Counted from the first letter of the stretch, positions 22,150-32,701 are shown. The stretch: 64,000 nt of DNA from Sepiola atlantica (GCA_963556195.1 OY744517.1:80328714-80392713), one strand, 5' to 3'. A program made the numbers and translations. Notes: generated by a model from the sequence alone, not told the origin.

Positions 22150-22152
<3 letters not shown>
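21567..22152. other. Spacer, no gene
   Basis: Nothing recognised. Confidence 0.45.
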
Positions 22153-22209
<57 letters not shown>

Positions 22210-22212
22210 ACA
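22153..22212 (+). repeat. (AG)n(AC)n microsatellite
   Basis: About 54 nt of AG then a short AC run. Confidence 0.95.
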
Positions 22213-22239
22213 CACACACATGTATATATTGATAATATT

Positions 22240-22576
22240 TATCTACCTCCCACAGTGGTAAGATGTGACACAAGGTCGGAAAGTAGGGTTTGAAAAGCCA
22301 GCACCCGAGAAATTGAGCACTCTGGCCTACAAAAAATGCCTGGGCAGCCCCGTCGGCATTCCCCGGTAGGGGCGCTTCAGGCGATTAGCAATAAACTAAC
22401 CCCTTCTCAAAGGGTGAGAAGGCAAAACCTGGGAGGGTGTACCTCCTAGAACTGCACAGGACAGACACATAGACCGGCATAAATCAAGCCCCGAAGGCCA
22501 AGACGATACCGGTCTATGGGGTGCAGTATCCATCGGAACAGATACTACACTTTCTTCTTAGCCAAAAGGCCGAGAT
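22240..22576 (-). mobile_element. U2-headed SINE, family II, near full length
   Basis: On the minus strand it begins at 22574 with ctcggccttttggctaag, then agtgtagtatctgttcc: the first 35-40 nt of U2 snRNA with a small change before agtgtag. The body follows with catagaccggt, cttggccttcggggcttgat, gtcctgtgcagttctagg, cctaccggggaatgccgac and gctggcttttcaaa. The tail is ccgaccttgtgtcacatctt, accactgtgggaggtag, ataaatatt. Possible short direct repeats (attgata) flank it. Its head is the best-preserved U2 match here. Confidence 0.8.
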
Positions 22577-24707
22577 TGATATTTATTCATTTTTACTATC
22601 AATGACTAGATCTCTTTTACATGTTGCAATGGTAAAGATAGTTTAGAAAAGCAATAATACTATTTTTTTAGATGCCTCACTGTGCAGGCTAGCAGACTAG
22701 TTATAATTATTGCAGGGTATCCCACACTTCTTATCCATATTAAACTTTGTAAATATATATCTCTTTGCTAAAACACACACACAAAAAAAACAAAGTAAAA
22801 CGTTTATGCTAATAGGCAGATCACTAAACAAAATACTTACACTGCATGTAAAAGTCAGTATAAAAATTAAAGTCTCAAAACAATCAAAACCTAAAAAAAA
22901 AAAACAAGTCAAAATGTCTAAAAAAAAACATCCTAAAGGCAAACAAGTCTTCTATGCTATTATTTTTCAAGTGATTTATCCTTTACTTTTTGCTATCCTG
23001 TAGGAAAAGAAAATGTCTGCTTAAATGTAGTAAAATTCCTTTCAAAGGGCTTCTCCAAAATGTTATTCCTGGGTGAATTGTCTGCCAATTTTCTCTAAAG
23101 AGTTTTACCACATAACCTATATCCAGTCCAGATCCAGGGAGTCATCAACTTTCCTTACAAATACTGATGTCATCAGCAAGTGTAATTTGGCACCTTAACT
23201 GGCAGCTAACAGCTGGGAAAAATTAGGTTAAAAATGTCATAAAAGGACCACGGGAGAAAACTATTCATAATGTTCTGGGGATTGTTGTTCAGTTAAAATA
23301 CACACTTTCTGTTTGAAAAAGAAATTCCAATGAAAAGGGTGGAGCCTAATCAAGCAAAGCTTAAGAATGATTTCCCAACAGCCAATCATAGCATTTAATT
23401 TTGAGCATTGCATTCTGGTCAGGAAATCACCCAGCTATAATAACAACAGCAGCAGCAGTCAATCTTTGTTTTGTGTCTACTCTTACCACCATCCTTTTTC
23501 TTGCTTCAATATTTATTGCTTAATAGTCAGCCACTCCAAAAGTTTGGCCTGCTTAAGGACTGATAAAGTTTTTATTTTTATATTTAGGAATTTAAAAAAA
23601 GAAAGAAAAGAAATCTAGATGAAACCAAAAGATATGAGGATGAAATAAAGAATATTTCAGAAGTAAATAATTTGTATACAGTTTCATTCTTAATGTACAT
23701 ATTCTCAAGTATTTAAATGAAACGTAAATAGAATAAAATGGATATTAATATCCAATGGATATCATAGATTTTATTAGGTACCTCCAAATTGAACTAAGAG
23801 CAAGTAATTTCAAATATTAACAATTAACTTTACCTACCCAGTGTCACCCAGTATGCAGTGACGTCATTTTATTTTTAATCTTTAATTATTTTCACATATT
23901 TTAAACTTATGCAGAAAAATAAATAAAATTTTTGTTGTAGGGTAGACAACTCTCATTATATTCTTCAACTAAAAATATAAGTTATTTCCTTGCTGATTTA
24001 GATTTTTCAGTGATTATTTAAAAACGTTTCGTATGAGCTGAACTTAGTAAATTTTGAAATAAATATAACGAAGTACATTATTATATTGTCAATAACATGG
24101 TACAACAATAACACATGAAAATTGGCTAGTCATTAGCAAAGTTTGATTTGTCAGCTACAAAGGCTATTGCGTCTGACTTTGAAAATCCGACAAGATAACT
24201 TTATATGTTAGATTTACTAGATAAAAAATTCCAACAATCAGATAATTATCTGATTTCAATGAAATGTTTAATACTGATCAATTAATTACTTTTGTAATGA
24301 ATAAGTTCTTTTATAAAGATACTTTTTAGTCATTTTCAGCAAATATATTTTGGCAATCAACTTTTAGAATATTTTTTTTATAATTTCAAATTTATTCATT
24401 TCTAGACAAAAGAAAATTCTCCTCAAAATATCCAATATTTAAAAAAAAGTTATTAATATCGAAACTATGAACTGAATTAAAACAAATTTTTTTAACTAAA
24501 AAAAAATATTTTTGCATAAGGTGTAGCTAGCTAAATTGCAATAAGTCTATATGTTGCAAGCATTTTCATGGTGAGCAATTGGGATGAATATGTATTTCTT
24601 ATTTTGGAGTATTTGGGTTTAACAAATTCGAGGATTGGAAAATTAAAAAAATTTGTGACAAGATAATTAGGCAGTTCAAACGCATAAAAGGAGGTGAGCC
24701 GAGTCCA
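22577..24707. other. AT-rich spacer, no gene supported
   Basis: No gene or element I can support over about 2.1 kb. A minus-strand stretch near 23190-23160 reads ITLADDIS, weakly like a reverse transcriptase (F/Y)ADD motif, but the flanks do not follow any family I recognise. Confidence 0.4.
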
Positions 24708-24730
24708 GGGTTAGGGTTAGGGTTAGGGTT
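24708..24730 (+). repeat. Interstitial telomeric repeat (TTAGGG)n
   Basis: gggttagggttagggttagg followed by gtt: just under four units of the animal telomere repeat within otherwise ordinary AT-rich sequence. Confidence 0.9.
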
Positions 24731-25120
24731 GTTAATTGATTTTTATTCCGTGTATCGCAATTTTTTTTTTGTAATTCTATATATTTGCTGAAAAAGCGAT
24801 ATTTTAGAATATTCGTTTGGAATCTAATAAATGCTGATTATTTGCATGAATACTTAAAAGTCTTATTTTTGCTGTCATTTAGGTAAATCAAAACCATGAT
24901 ACTTGTGGCAGCCATGTTTCACCAAATAAAACAAAATTGCTGTTAAATGACTTAAATGCATCTATCATCGATGGGTTTAATTTCATTGTTCTTTTGTTTT
25001 TTGTTGTTATTTTCTGTATGGAGGCGTTTTGTGGTTTTCATTTTTTTTAATTTTCTTATTTCTGTTTTCGGCAGTATAGGGACGAAGGATTCTTCCAAAT
25101 GCCAGACTATCACCTGCTAT
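24731..25120. other. Spacer, no gene
   Basis: Nothing recognised. The plus-strand frame starting at 24956 overlaps the minus-strand LINE remnant and is its shadow. Confidence 0.45.
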
Positions 25121-25480
25121 TTAGTGACTCCAACTGAGTGCTCTTTTAAGGATTTTCGCCGTTCCCTTAAGTGCAATTATTTGGATTTCTTTTGCACTTG
25201 GTTTGCCGGGAATACTTTCCAGATACTTTTTGAAATTTTTCTTCATGAGGCCTTTAGCTCCTATTATAACTGGGATAATGTTGATGCTTTTTGAGGTTCC
25301 AGTTTCTCTTCATATCATACATTAGGCCTTGGTATTTTGTCACCTTCTCCCTCTCTGTTCTGTTTAAGCATACTTTTGTGGCAAAATTTTGTTGTGGTCC
25401 TATTTGTTTTTATGTTTTGGGGTTAGATATTTTGTGAAGCAAAAAAGTATCATAGAGAATGGCGTACTTAGATTTAAGGT
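25121..25480 (-). pseudogene. LINE C-terminal remnant
   Basis: The minus strand encodes REKVTKYQGLMYDMKRNWNL, then after a one-base frameshift NIIPVIIGAKGLMKKNFKKY, LESIPGKPSAKEIQIIALKG and TAKILKRALSWSH, ending at a stop at 25121. This is the C-terminal region of a non-LTR retrotransposon protein of the type with a KYQDL+.EI+..W block, a PVVVGALG block and a GTA.ILR+.L ending. The upstream reverse transcriptase is not recoverable. It is the same lineage as 11456-11640. Confidence 0.7.
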
Positions 25481-25635
25481 CTCTGGTGGAGCCAGTCCGT
25501 AATTCAGGCTTTATTACTTTTTGGAAATGTACAAGATTTGTATTTAACTTATTTAACTGCTACGGTCACTTTAGGTTGTGACCTAGTTTTATTGCGTTCG
25601 GATCACAAAGTAAAAAACAGTCGATTTTGTGCTGT

Positions 25636-26296
25636 TCTTGTAATCGGAGATAAAATCCGGACGGACGGATATGCCTCAAAACATAGGTCCCCCGACTTTA
25701 TAATTCGGGGACCTATGTTTTGAGGCATATCCGTCCGTCCGCCCGTCCGGATTTTTCTCCGCAACCATCCATTGAATTTCTCTGAAATTTTGCATGAAGT
25801 TGTAACTTTGGTCAGGTTAGAAAGTGACATTCTCAAATTTTTGAAAAAAAATCTGGTTAGCCCACCAGGGCGTCAAAAGGCCCCGAAATGGCAAAAAATG
25901 ACATTTTTTCCCCATAACTTTTCATCCATCCATTCAATTCCTCTGAAACTTGGCCAAAATGTGGAGGCAATTGTTCCTAATAGAAGATAAGTATCGCTGA
26001 CCTTGGAAAAAATCTGGTTCGCGCCCCCAGGGGGTCAAAAGCCCCCAAAATGGCAAAAAATGACCCTTTTCTCCCATAACGTTTGATCCATCCATTCAAT
26101 TTTTCTGAAACCTGGCTAAAATGTAGATGCAATTGTTCTGGATATAAAATGAGCATCCTTGACCTCAGAAAACTTCTGGTTCGCGCCCGCAGGGGGTCAA
26201 AGGGGGGTAAAAAATGCCCCAAATTGCCCAAATTTATTGCATTTTACACTAGCCACATCGAGTCACATACAGAGGAGGACCACGCACACGCGGCTT
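25636..26296 (+). mobile_element. ~600-bp dispersed repeat, copy 2, palindromic start
   Basis: Matches 17098-17705 through the threefold internal subunits to the ending cacgcggcttgtt. At its left end the first roughly 50 bp are present as an inverted pair: atatgcctcaaaacataggt (25660-25690 region) against acctatgttttgaggcatat (25711-25730) around a short AT centre. This makes a perfect-looking hairpin that copy 1 has only in shortened form. Confidence 0.75.
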
Positions 26297-27094
26297 GTTG
26301 TTGTTGTTTCTTTTTTGTTGTGCCTTAATCAAAGAATGATGTAATTGATGTAATGTATTTCCACTCAAGGTTTTGGTTTAAAAAAAATATTATTGTATCA
26401 TCTACAGTTCCAGATGAAAAAAAAGTCTTAATAAATATGGTAATAGTAGTAATGAGTACATTATAATAAAGATTCATATCTTTTGCAAGTTAGGAATTTT
26501 GGTAGAAATGATGGACTGGTATGTTATATAAAGTAGGGTATATGCATGAGTGTACATTGGATTGCCATTTTTTTCATCAGTTGAAATTGAAAAACTAAAT
26601 TAACAGTTGCTGTTTAAAACTCCATGGGTGCCGTGGTTTGATTTGCTGCTAACCGTCCAAAAGTAATGACACTGTTTTGGGACGAAATAACAAAAATCTT
26701 TACGATGAAACCCCAAATCGACTTGGTCTTTCTTTTTGCCTTTCTACTCTGTTTATACAGATTCGGTCTGAATTGTTTTCAGTCATTAAGAAACGACTAT
26801 ACAGTATAACAATAATAAATATCTGTTTTTCAGTAGAGTTTCCTTCCAAGCTAACATACATCATCATCATCGTTCGGTTTTGGTATTTAAAGTGCTGTGA
26901 GTGTCCAAGATTCCAGGGTGGACAAAACCAGGCAACGAACGTCTCATGCCTGCTCTCTATGCGGTCCGATCTAAAGCAGTGATATCAGTCATCCTTTATG
27001 CAGTCAGATCACTTCTTATGCACTCAAGTTAGGTCTTCCTTGGTCTACCACACACCCTAATCATTGGGGTATTCAGGCGTGTTATGAAGTTGAT
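26297..27094. other. Spacer, no gene
   Basis: No domain in the short frames; nothing else recognised. Confidence 0.4.
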
Positions 27095-27148
<54 letters not shown>

Positions 27149-27152
27149 ACAC
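27095..27152 (+). repeat. (CA)n microsatellite
   Basis: About 55 nt of CA repeat with one CT. Confidence 0.95.
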
Positions 27153-27277
27153 ATATATATACTTATGATTATTTTATTTACACAGACATGTACAAAATCT
27201 GCGACATTGGCATGTCGATGTTATCGATCAACAGCTGTTATAAGCTGAGATCTCATCAGGCAGAGTTAAAATCCAAT

Positions 27278-27318
<41 letters not shown>

Positions 27319-27507
27319 TGCATCCCCACGGCTTCCTTCATATGCACGCTTGAACTTGAGTTGAGCACGATTCTGAAGAAGGGAAGAGTTCCCGAAATAT
27401 TATATCATACAGAGTTTCCACACCACACCATCTTGATACAGGTATTACATAACATTGTAACATTGTGTAGATAAACAGATATATGTGTGTTTGGGGAATA
27501 TATATAT
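27153..27507. other. Spacer with (TA)n and possible SINE piece
   Basis: (TA)n at 27281-27315. Text after it (ctgaagaagggaagagttcc, cgaaatattatatcat) has the look of the TA-flanked short elements elsewhere, but I cannot place it in a family. The 5-nt tatat at 27503-27507 is the left target duplication candidate of the LTR element. Confidence 0.4.
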
Positions 27508-27753
27508 TGTTGTGGGGTACAAATCACCCCTATTGAAGAACTAATGGAAGCAACCATCTATAATAAATACCATGGTTGCAAAGACTCAAACAGAGGACAT
27601 TCCTATTCATGTTTTACCGCATGGTAGGAATCCGGTCATCTCCTACCACATTTAGTGGCGTTACTGTATTGCTATGAATAAATACATTGTATATTTTAAC
27701 CTGTCACAATTTGTGGTTGTTATCTTTGTGACCCCTAGCACGGGTCTACAACA
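27508..27753 (+). repeat. 5' LTR, 246 bp
   Basis: Starts tgttgtggggtacaaatcac and ends cacgggtctacaaca, giving the TG...CA termini of an LTR. Contains tataataaata (a possible TATA element, about 27551) and aataaa (27679 region) as a likely polyadenylation signal. It matches the 3' LTR except at three transitions, once the SINE insertion is removed. Confidence 0.95.
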
Positions 27754-27754
27754 C

Positions 27755-27764
27755 TGGCGACGAG
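27755..27764 (+). promoter_or_regulatory. Primer binding site (tRNA-Ser-like)
   Basis: tggcgacgag lies one base after the 5' LTR. It is complementary to a tRNA 3' end of the form CTCGTCGCCA, which from memory fits animal tRNA-Ser(GCU). It primes minus-strand DNA synthesis. Confidence 0.75.
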
Positions 27765-28577
27765 AAATTTAGTAAAGAACAAACGTGAGGATTTTGATTT
27801 TATACCAGTCACGAATACTGGTTACCAGGATTACTCAAGAAAGTTACAGGATCATTCGACAAAAAACTGAATAACGAAGATTCGGGCAAGGATTTACTTG
27901 AAAAAAAAAAACAAAATAAAAACGTCAAACAACAAAAGACGTCGTCAAAAAAAAAGTCTTATCTTGCTGTTGAAAAAAAAAGCCACAAGAAGCCTAAACT
28001 ACGAGTTAAAACGGAACTCATAAATGGCGTGGATTTACGACAACTGAAAAAAAACAAAAACGACTCAAAGTTTCAGTAAGTACAAAAAAAAAAATTGTTC
28101 GTTCTAAAAAGATTGTCTTAAAAAGGCATTAGCATTGAAAAAAAAATTACGAAAATACAGCAAGTAAATGATAGTATATTTTATTTTGGCTAAAGCGAGT
28201 ATTCGCAAAATTAAAAAGTTACGTCGGATTTTTCCGATTAAAATAAATTTTTCTCTAACTGACTGGCACGTTGAAAAAAACAAACACTTTCGACAAGCAG
28301 GTACGGCATAACACTTTGTGTTAATGAGAAAATATGATATTCTGTTACGCACTTAAAGCGGAAATGATGGCCAATATTTAAATAAATGCTATGAACTCGT
28401 TTTTTTTCCACAAAAAAAACAACTAATTCTTTGTAAAAGGAAAAAATAAATTAAGGAAATACTCGTCAATATAACCAGATACAAAAATTGTAAAAGTTTT
28501 TTTTGTAGAGTTGGTACTATAGAAAAAGAATTGGTTTGTTTCTGAAAACGCATTTTTGTCATAGAAAAAAAAAAAAA
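27765..28577 (+). other. A-rich leader of the retrotransposon
   Basis: About 810 nt of A-rich sequence between primer binding site and ORF1. Stretches around 27950-28079 are open and would give lysine-rich peptides without a start codon. I do not call a gene. Confidence 0.6.
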
Positions 28578-28874
28578 ATGGAGGATTTTTCAAAACAGAT
28601 TTTGGAAATTATAAAACTTCAACAAAATCAACAATTAGAACTTGAAAAAAGGTTTCGAGAAGAACAATTGATAGTACAGAAACAAAATGACGAGAAGCGG
28701 TTAAGTTTAATGAAATACTTCGAGGAAAAACAGGGAAGAGAAAGAAAAGAAATGATGAAATACGCCGCGGAAGAAAAGAAAGAAATGAACGAACAAATAT
28801 TGGAATTGAAAAAATTACATTTAGAGCATCAAAACCAATCAGATAAAAAAATGGATTTGTTAACGCAAGTTTGA
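28578..28874 (+). CDS. ORF1, coiled-coil N-terminal part of Gag
   Basis: 98 residues from the ATG at 28578 (an upstream in-frame ATG at 28536 is possible, but the text between is A-rich leader). The product is rich in Glu, Lys and Gln with heptad-like spacing over about residues 5-90 (for example EIIKLQQNQQLELEKRF), so it should form a long coiled coil. It ends in TGA at 28872-28874, and the gag ATG follows immediately in the same frame. Related gypsy elements often carry such a coiled-coil stretch at the N terminus of a single Gag, so this is probably the first part of Gag, split by one stop codon. The stop could be a mutation, a read-through site, or a genuine terminator with re-initiation. 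Confidence 0.7.
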   Translation: MEDFSKQILEIIKLQQNQQLELEKRFREEQLIVQKQNDEKRLSLMKYFEEKQGRERKEMMKYAAEEKKEMNEQILELKKLHLEHQNQSDKKMDLLTQV

Positions 28875-30107
28875 ATGAATAAGGACAACGGACAGGAAAA
28901 CAGTACGGTTTTTTCGCAAAATGCGATCTGGTCAGCCATTGATACATTTCGCTATGCTCCTGAGGAAGACCTAACGTTTGAAGTATACTTCAGAAGATTT
29001 GAAGACTTATTCAAGATTGATTGTGGTTCATGGACGGATCAAAAGAAGGTTCGTTTATTACTACGGAAGTTGGGTGCATCCGAACATAACAAATTCGTGG
29101 ATTATATTTTGCCAAGAAAAACCAACGAATTGTCGTTTGACGAGGCAGTCAAACTGTTAATGGAGTTATACTGTCCAAAGACAAGCCTTTTCCATAAAAG
29201 ATGGAAATGTATGAATATTACACATAAGGAAAATCAGGATTATACGACTTTTGCGTCTATAGTTAATAAAAACTGTGACGACTTCAAGTTGTCATCATTA
29301 ACGGCAGATAATTTTAGATGCCTAATATTCACACAAGGTTTGATAGCCACAAAAGACGCCGATATAAGACGTCGTGCTCTAAATAAACTGGAATTAGAAC
29401 CTGATTTAACGTTTCAGAAACTGGCTGAAGATTGTCAACGGTTCGTGGCAGTGAAACAAGATTCCCGAAACATAGAGGAAGCAGGTATCGCTCACATTAA
29501 AAAGATACGCTCCAAAAATAAAGGACACTCACCCGCCAGCTATTACCAACCAAGAGGCAAAAAGAACCCTTCACAAAATTATCAGGATAGACAAAAGCCT
29601 AGGACCCCTTGTAGTAAATGTGGAGGACCTCATGGGTACAATGCATGTTCGTACCATAAGAAAATAACGTGTGACCTATGCAAACGAGCAGGGCACAAGA
29701 CCTCATATTGCAGAGCAAAAGTAGGAAAAAAGAACTACATAAAAACTGCAAAAAGGAACCCTTCACCAACAGAGAACATAAGGAAATATGTTACGGTGAG
29801 AATCGGAAATAGAGAAGTAAATCTGCAACTCGATTCAGGGTCGGATATATCGATTATAAATGTTCACACGTGGAAGAAATTAGGTAAGCCCACGATGATG
29901 AAGACGAATAAAATCGCAAGATCAGTAACTGGTGAAAAGATACATTTTGAGGGTGAATTAATTATTAATGTTTCACTAAAAAGAAAGACAAAAAAGCTAA
30001 AAGTATTCGTTCTTAGGAACACATCAAATTTATTTGGATCTGACTGGATCCAAGAATTTGAATTATGGGACTCGCCAATGATTTTTGTCAAAAAGTCGAA
30101 AATTTAA
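28875..30107 (+). CDS. gag: Gag with zinc knuckles and aspartic protease
   Basis: 410 residues. Residues 20-200 form a capsid-like region (KVRLLLRKLGASEHNKFVDY is a landmark at 58-77) that packages the RNA in virus-like particles. Two zinc knuckles follow: C246-x2-C249-x3-H253-x4-C258 and C266-x2-C269-x4-H274-x4-C279, which bind nucleic acid. The retropepsin domain begins near residue 305, with the active site D320-S-G-S. The frame ends in TAA at 30105-30107 after overlapping pol by 43 nt. ATG 28875 directly follows the ORF1 stop in the same frame. The frame is intact and typical of K02A2.6-like gypsy polyproteins. Confidence 0.92.
   Translation: MNKDNGQENSTVFSQNAIWSAIDTFRYAPEEDLTFEVYFRRFEDLFKIDCGSWTDQKKVRLLLRKLGASEHNKFVDYILPRKTNELSFDEAVKLLMELYCPKTSLFHKRWKCMNITHKENQDYTTFASIVNKNCDDFKLSSLTADNFRCLIFTQGLIATKDADIRRRALNKLELEPDLTFQKLAEDCQRFVAVKQDSRNIEEAGIAHIKKIRSKNKGHSPASYYQPRGKKNPSQNYQDRQKPRTPCSKCGGPHGYNACSYHKKITCDLCKRAGHKTSYCRAKVGKKNYIKTAKRNPSPTENIRKYVTVRIGNREVNLQLDSGSDISIINVHTWKKLGKPTMMKTNKIARSVTGEKIHFEGELIINVSLKRKTKKLKVFVLRNTSNLFGSDWIQEFELWDSPMIFVKKSKI
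30065..30107 (+). promoter_or_regulatory. gag-pol overlap, putative -1 frameshift zone
   Basis: Gag codons across the overlap include gtc aaa aag tcg aaa att taa. The nearest to a slippery site is c aaa aag at 30089-30095; a canonical X XXY YYZ heptamer would need an A in place of the C. No pseudoknot was worked out. Confidence 0.45.
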
Positions 30108-32701
30108 CGGCCGAAGCCGACAAACTAAAAAAAGATCTAAAAACATCTTATCCAAGTGTTTTTTCTGAAAAGCTTGGATGCTGCACGAAAATAAAAGCGA
30201 GATTCGAATTGCTGGATGAAGCAAAACCAATATTCAAAAAACCACGTAGCATACCGTTCGCTTCAAGAGAAAAAATTGAAGAAGAATTGGAAAGACTAGT
30301 TAACACAGGGATTTTGACCCATATTAACTATAGTGAGTGGGCAGCCCCCACCGTATACATAAAAAAAAAATCAAAAGAAATCAGAGTATGCACAGATTTC
30401 TCTACCGGATTGAATGCATCGCTCAAGGACCACCACTATCCGTTACCAAACCCAGAGGAAGTATTCGCTAAGTTAAATGGCGGAAAAATCTTTTCCAAAA
30501 TAGACTTAAGCGAGGCGTATCTACAGATACCAGTAGAAGACGATAGTTCGAAACTTTTGTGTATCTCAACACACATAGGTCTTTTTAAATTCAATAGATT
30601 AGCATTTGGGATAAAAGTAGCACCTGCTATTTTCCAACAGATAATTGACACTTTGCTAAGCGGTTTGGATTTTTCAATAGGCTATCTGGACGATATTCTC
30701 ATACGTAGTCAAAATGTTGAACAACATAGAGATCATGTATTTCAAGTGTTTGACAGAATAAAAGAATACGGCTTCACTTTGAAGGAGGCAAAATGTGAAT
30801 TTTTTTTGGAACAAATAAAATACCTGGGTCATATATTAAATAAGGACGGGAGAAAACCCGACCCGGATAGGTCCACAGCAATAAAAGACATGCCAGAGCC
30901 TCAAAATGTAACTACATTGCAAAGTTTTTTAGGGCTCGTTAACTATTATCAAACTTTTATTAAGAATATGCATAAATTGCGCGCGCCTTTGAATGAACTA
31001 TTAAAAAAGGACAAAAAATGGAACTGGACGCCAGAGTGCCAGTCGGCATTTAAGCAGTTAAAAGATGTACTAACATCAGATTTATTTCTGATTCATTTCA
31101 ATCCAGAACAAGAGATTATTGTCGCAACCGACGCAAGTGCTTATGGAATAGGGGCATGCATTCTACATAAAATGCCAGATGGGTCCACTAAACCGATCGC
31201 CCATGCGTCGAGAACCTTACTGCCAGCCGAGAAGAATTATTCCCAAGTTGAGAAGGAAGCACTGGGGATCATATTCGGGGTTACAAAATTCCACCGTTTT
31301 TTACATGGTCGAAAATTCAAATTACAAACTGATCACAAGCCGCTTATAACCATTTTCGGTTCAAAAAAAGGGATACCAACTTACTCAGCCAACAGACTGC
31401 AAAGATGGGCGACCATCCTGCTAAATTACGATTTCAGTATGGAATTTCTTGCATCTGCGAAGTTAGGTCACACTGACGGATTGTTGCGATTAATCCCGAA
31501 ATCAAGGGAACCGCTGGAGGACACAGTAATAGCGTCACTACAAAGTGAAAAGGACTATACACAAATACTGTGCAATACGATCAGGGAATTACCAGTGACT
31601 TTGAAAGATATAATAAGGGAGGCTGAAGAAGATAGTTTCATCAAAGAAACGAAACAAAAAATGCAATCAGATGAATCGGCGGCGGAAGTTTATTCTATGT
31701 GCAATGAGGTACTGTTGTACCGAGAAAGGGTGGTAATCCCAGCCATGCTGAGGAAAAAAATTTTAAAGGATTTTCATACGGGGCACCCTGGGGCTACTAG
31801 AATGAAGAGCCTCATGAGGTCCTACGTTTACTGGAAGAGCATGGACACTGATATTGAAGACATGGTAAAGTTGTGTAAGGGATGCGCATTGGCTGCAAAA
31901 GCGCCCCCAATACAATTTAGCCCGTGGCCTAAAGCTGACCATCCATGGTCAAGGATACACGTGGACTTTGCAGGTCCATTGGAGGGAAACTATTACTTAA
32001 TAGTTGTTGATAGCTTTTCAAAATGGCCTGAGGTATTTAGATGCAAGAGTCCAACGACGGATTTTACAATCAGTGCTCTTCACGAATTGTATGCTAGGTT
32101 TGGTGTGGTCGATTGTTTGGTGTCGGACAATGGCACGCAATTCACGTCAGCAGATTTTAAAAGTTTCTGCGAGGATTTCCAGGTCAACCACATAACAACG
32201 CCAACCTATCATCCTCGATCGAACAGTCAGGCAGAGAGGTTCGTGGACACGCTAAAAAGAGCCCTGAAAAAAGCTAAAGGAACGCCTTCAGGAAAGGCGT
32301 TACAACAGTTTTTACAGGTGTACCGAATTACGCCAAATGAAAGCGCTCCATCAAAGATGTCGCCGGCAGAGTTAATGTTTGCGAGGAAAATTAGGCTGGT
32401 CTTCGAGAAACTTTTGCCTAAACAGGTAAAACCGCCGAATACTACAGTTCCTAAAAAGATGTATTTACCTGGGGAAAAGGTATTTTTCCAGGTACATAAA
32501 AATAATAGTATGATGTGGAAACTAGGAAAGGTCAAGCAGAGGATCGGGCGGATGGTTTACATAATCGAAGGTCCAAAATTCACTCACAAGAAGCATTTGA
32601 ACCAAATTCGGAAACGTGTCACTGATGACGACAGACAACCTCCTGTTGAACAAGAAGTAATGGACCATATATATGACACGTTCGACCTGGTAACACCATA
32701 A
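30065..32701 (+). CDS. pol: Pol: reverse transcriptase, RNase H, integrase
   Basis: 878 residues, in the -1 frame relative to gag with a 43-nt overlap, so probably made by -1 frameshifting as Gag-Pol; the ATG at 30065 may not be used. Reverse transcriptase: D147 in KIDLSEAY and YLDD at 207-210. RNase H: D356 (ATDAS), E398, D423 (QTDHKPL), D471 (HTDGLL). Integrase: an HHCC zinc-binding region with H571, H574, C604, C607 and a DD35E core D634, D688, E724. No chromodomain is seen at the C terminus, which ends about 116 nt before the LTR. All catalytic residues I can check are present and the frame has no stops, so the enzyme could be active. Confidence 0.95.
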   Translation: MGLANDFCQKVENLTAEADKLKKDLKTSYPSVFSEKLGCCTKIKARFELLDEAKPIFKKPRSIPFASREKIEEELERLVNTGILTHINYSEWAAPTVYIKKKSKEIRVCTDFSTGLNASLKDHHYPLPNPEEVFAKLNGGKIFSKIDLSEAYLQIPVEDDSSKLLCISTHIGLFKFNRLAFGIKVAPAIFQQIIDTLLSGLDFSIGYLDDILIRSQNVEQHRDHVFQVFDRIKEYGFTLKEAKCEFFLEQIKYLGHILNKDGRKPDPDRSTAIKDMPEPQNVTTLQSFLGLVNYYQTFIKNMHKLRAPLNELLKKDKKWNWTPECQSAFKQLKDVLTSDLFLIHFNPEQEIIVATDASAYGIGACILHKMPDGSTKPIAHASRTLLPAEKNYSQVEKEALGIIFGVTKFHRFLHGRKFKLQTDHKPLITIFGSKKGIPTYSANRLQRWATILLNYDFSMEFLASAKLGHTDGLLRLIPKSREPLEDTVIASLQSEKDYTQILCNTIRELPVTLKDIIREAEEDSFIKETKQKMQSDESAAEVYSMCNEVLLYRERVVIPAMLRKKILKDFHTGHPGATRMKSLMRSYVYWKSMDTDIEDMVKLCKGCALAAKAPPIQFSPWPKADHPWSRIHVDFAGPLEGNYYLIVVDSFSKWPEVFRCKSPTTDFTISALHELYARFGVVDCLVSDNGTQFTSADFKSFCEDFQVNHITTPTYHPRSNSQAERFVDTLKRALKKAKGTPSGKALQQFLQVYRITPNESAPSKMSPAELMFARKIRLVFEKLLPKQVKPPNTTVPKKMYLPGEKVFFQVHKNNSMMWKLGKVKQRIGRMVYIIEGPKFTHKKHLNQIRKRVTDDDRQPPVEQEVMDHIYDTFDLVTP

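Noticed and set aside
23041..23260. Minus-strand reverse transcriptase fragment (ITLADDIS)
   Set aside because: Only the ADD-like triplet resembles the motif; neighbouring residues do not follow any family I know.
24956..25294. 112-residue plus-strand frame
   Set aside because: It overlaps the minus-strand LINE remnant, whose sequence matches a known protein family, so this is a shadow.
28609..28947. Minus-strand frame over the retrotransposon ORF1
   Set aside because: Shadow of the coding strand of the element.
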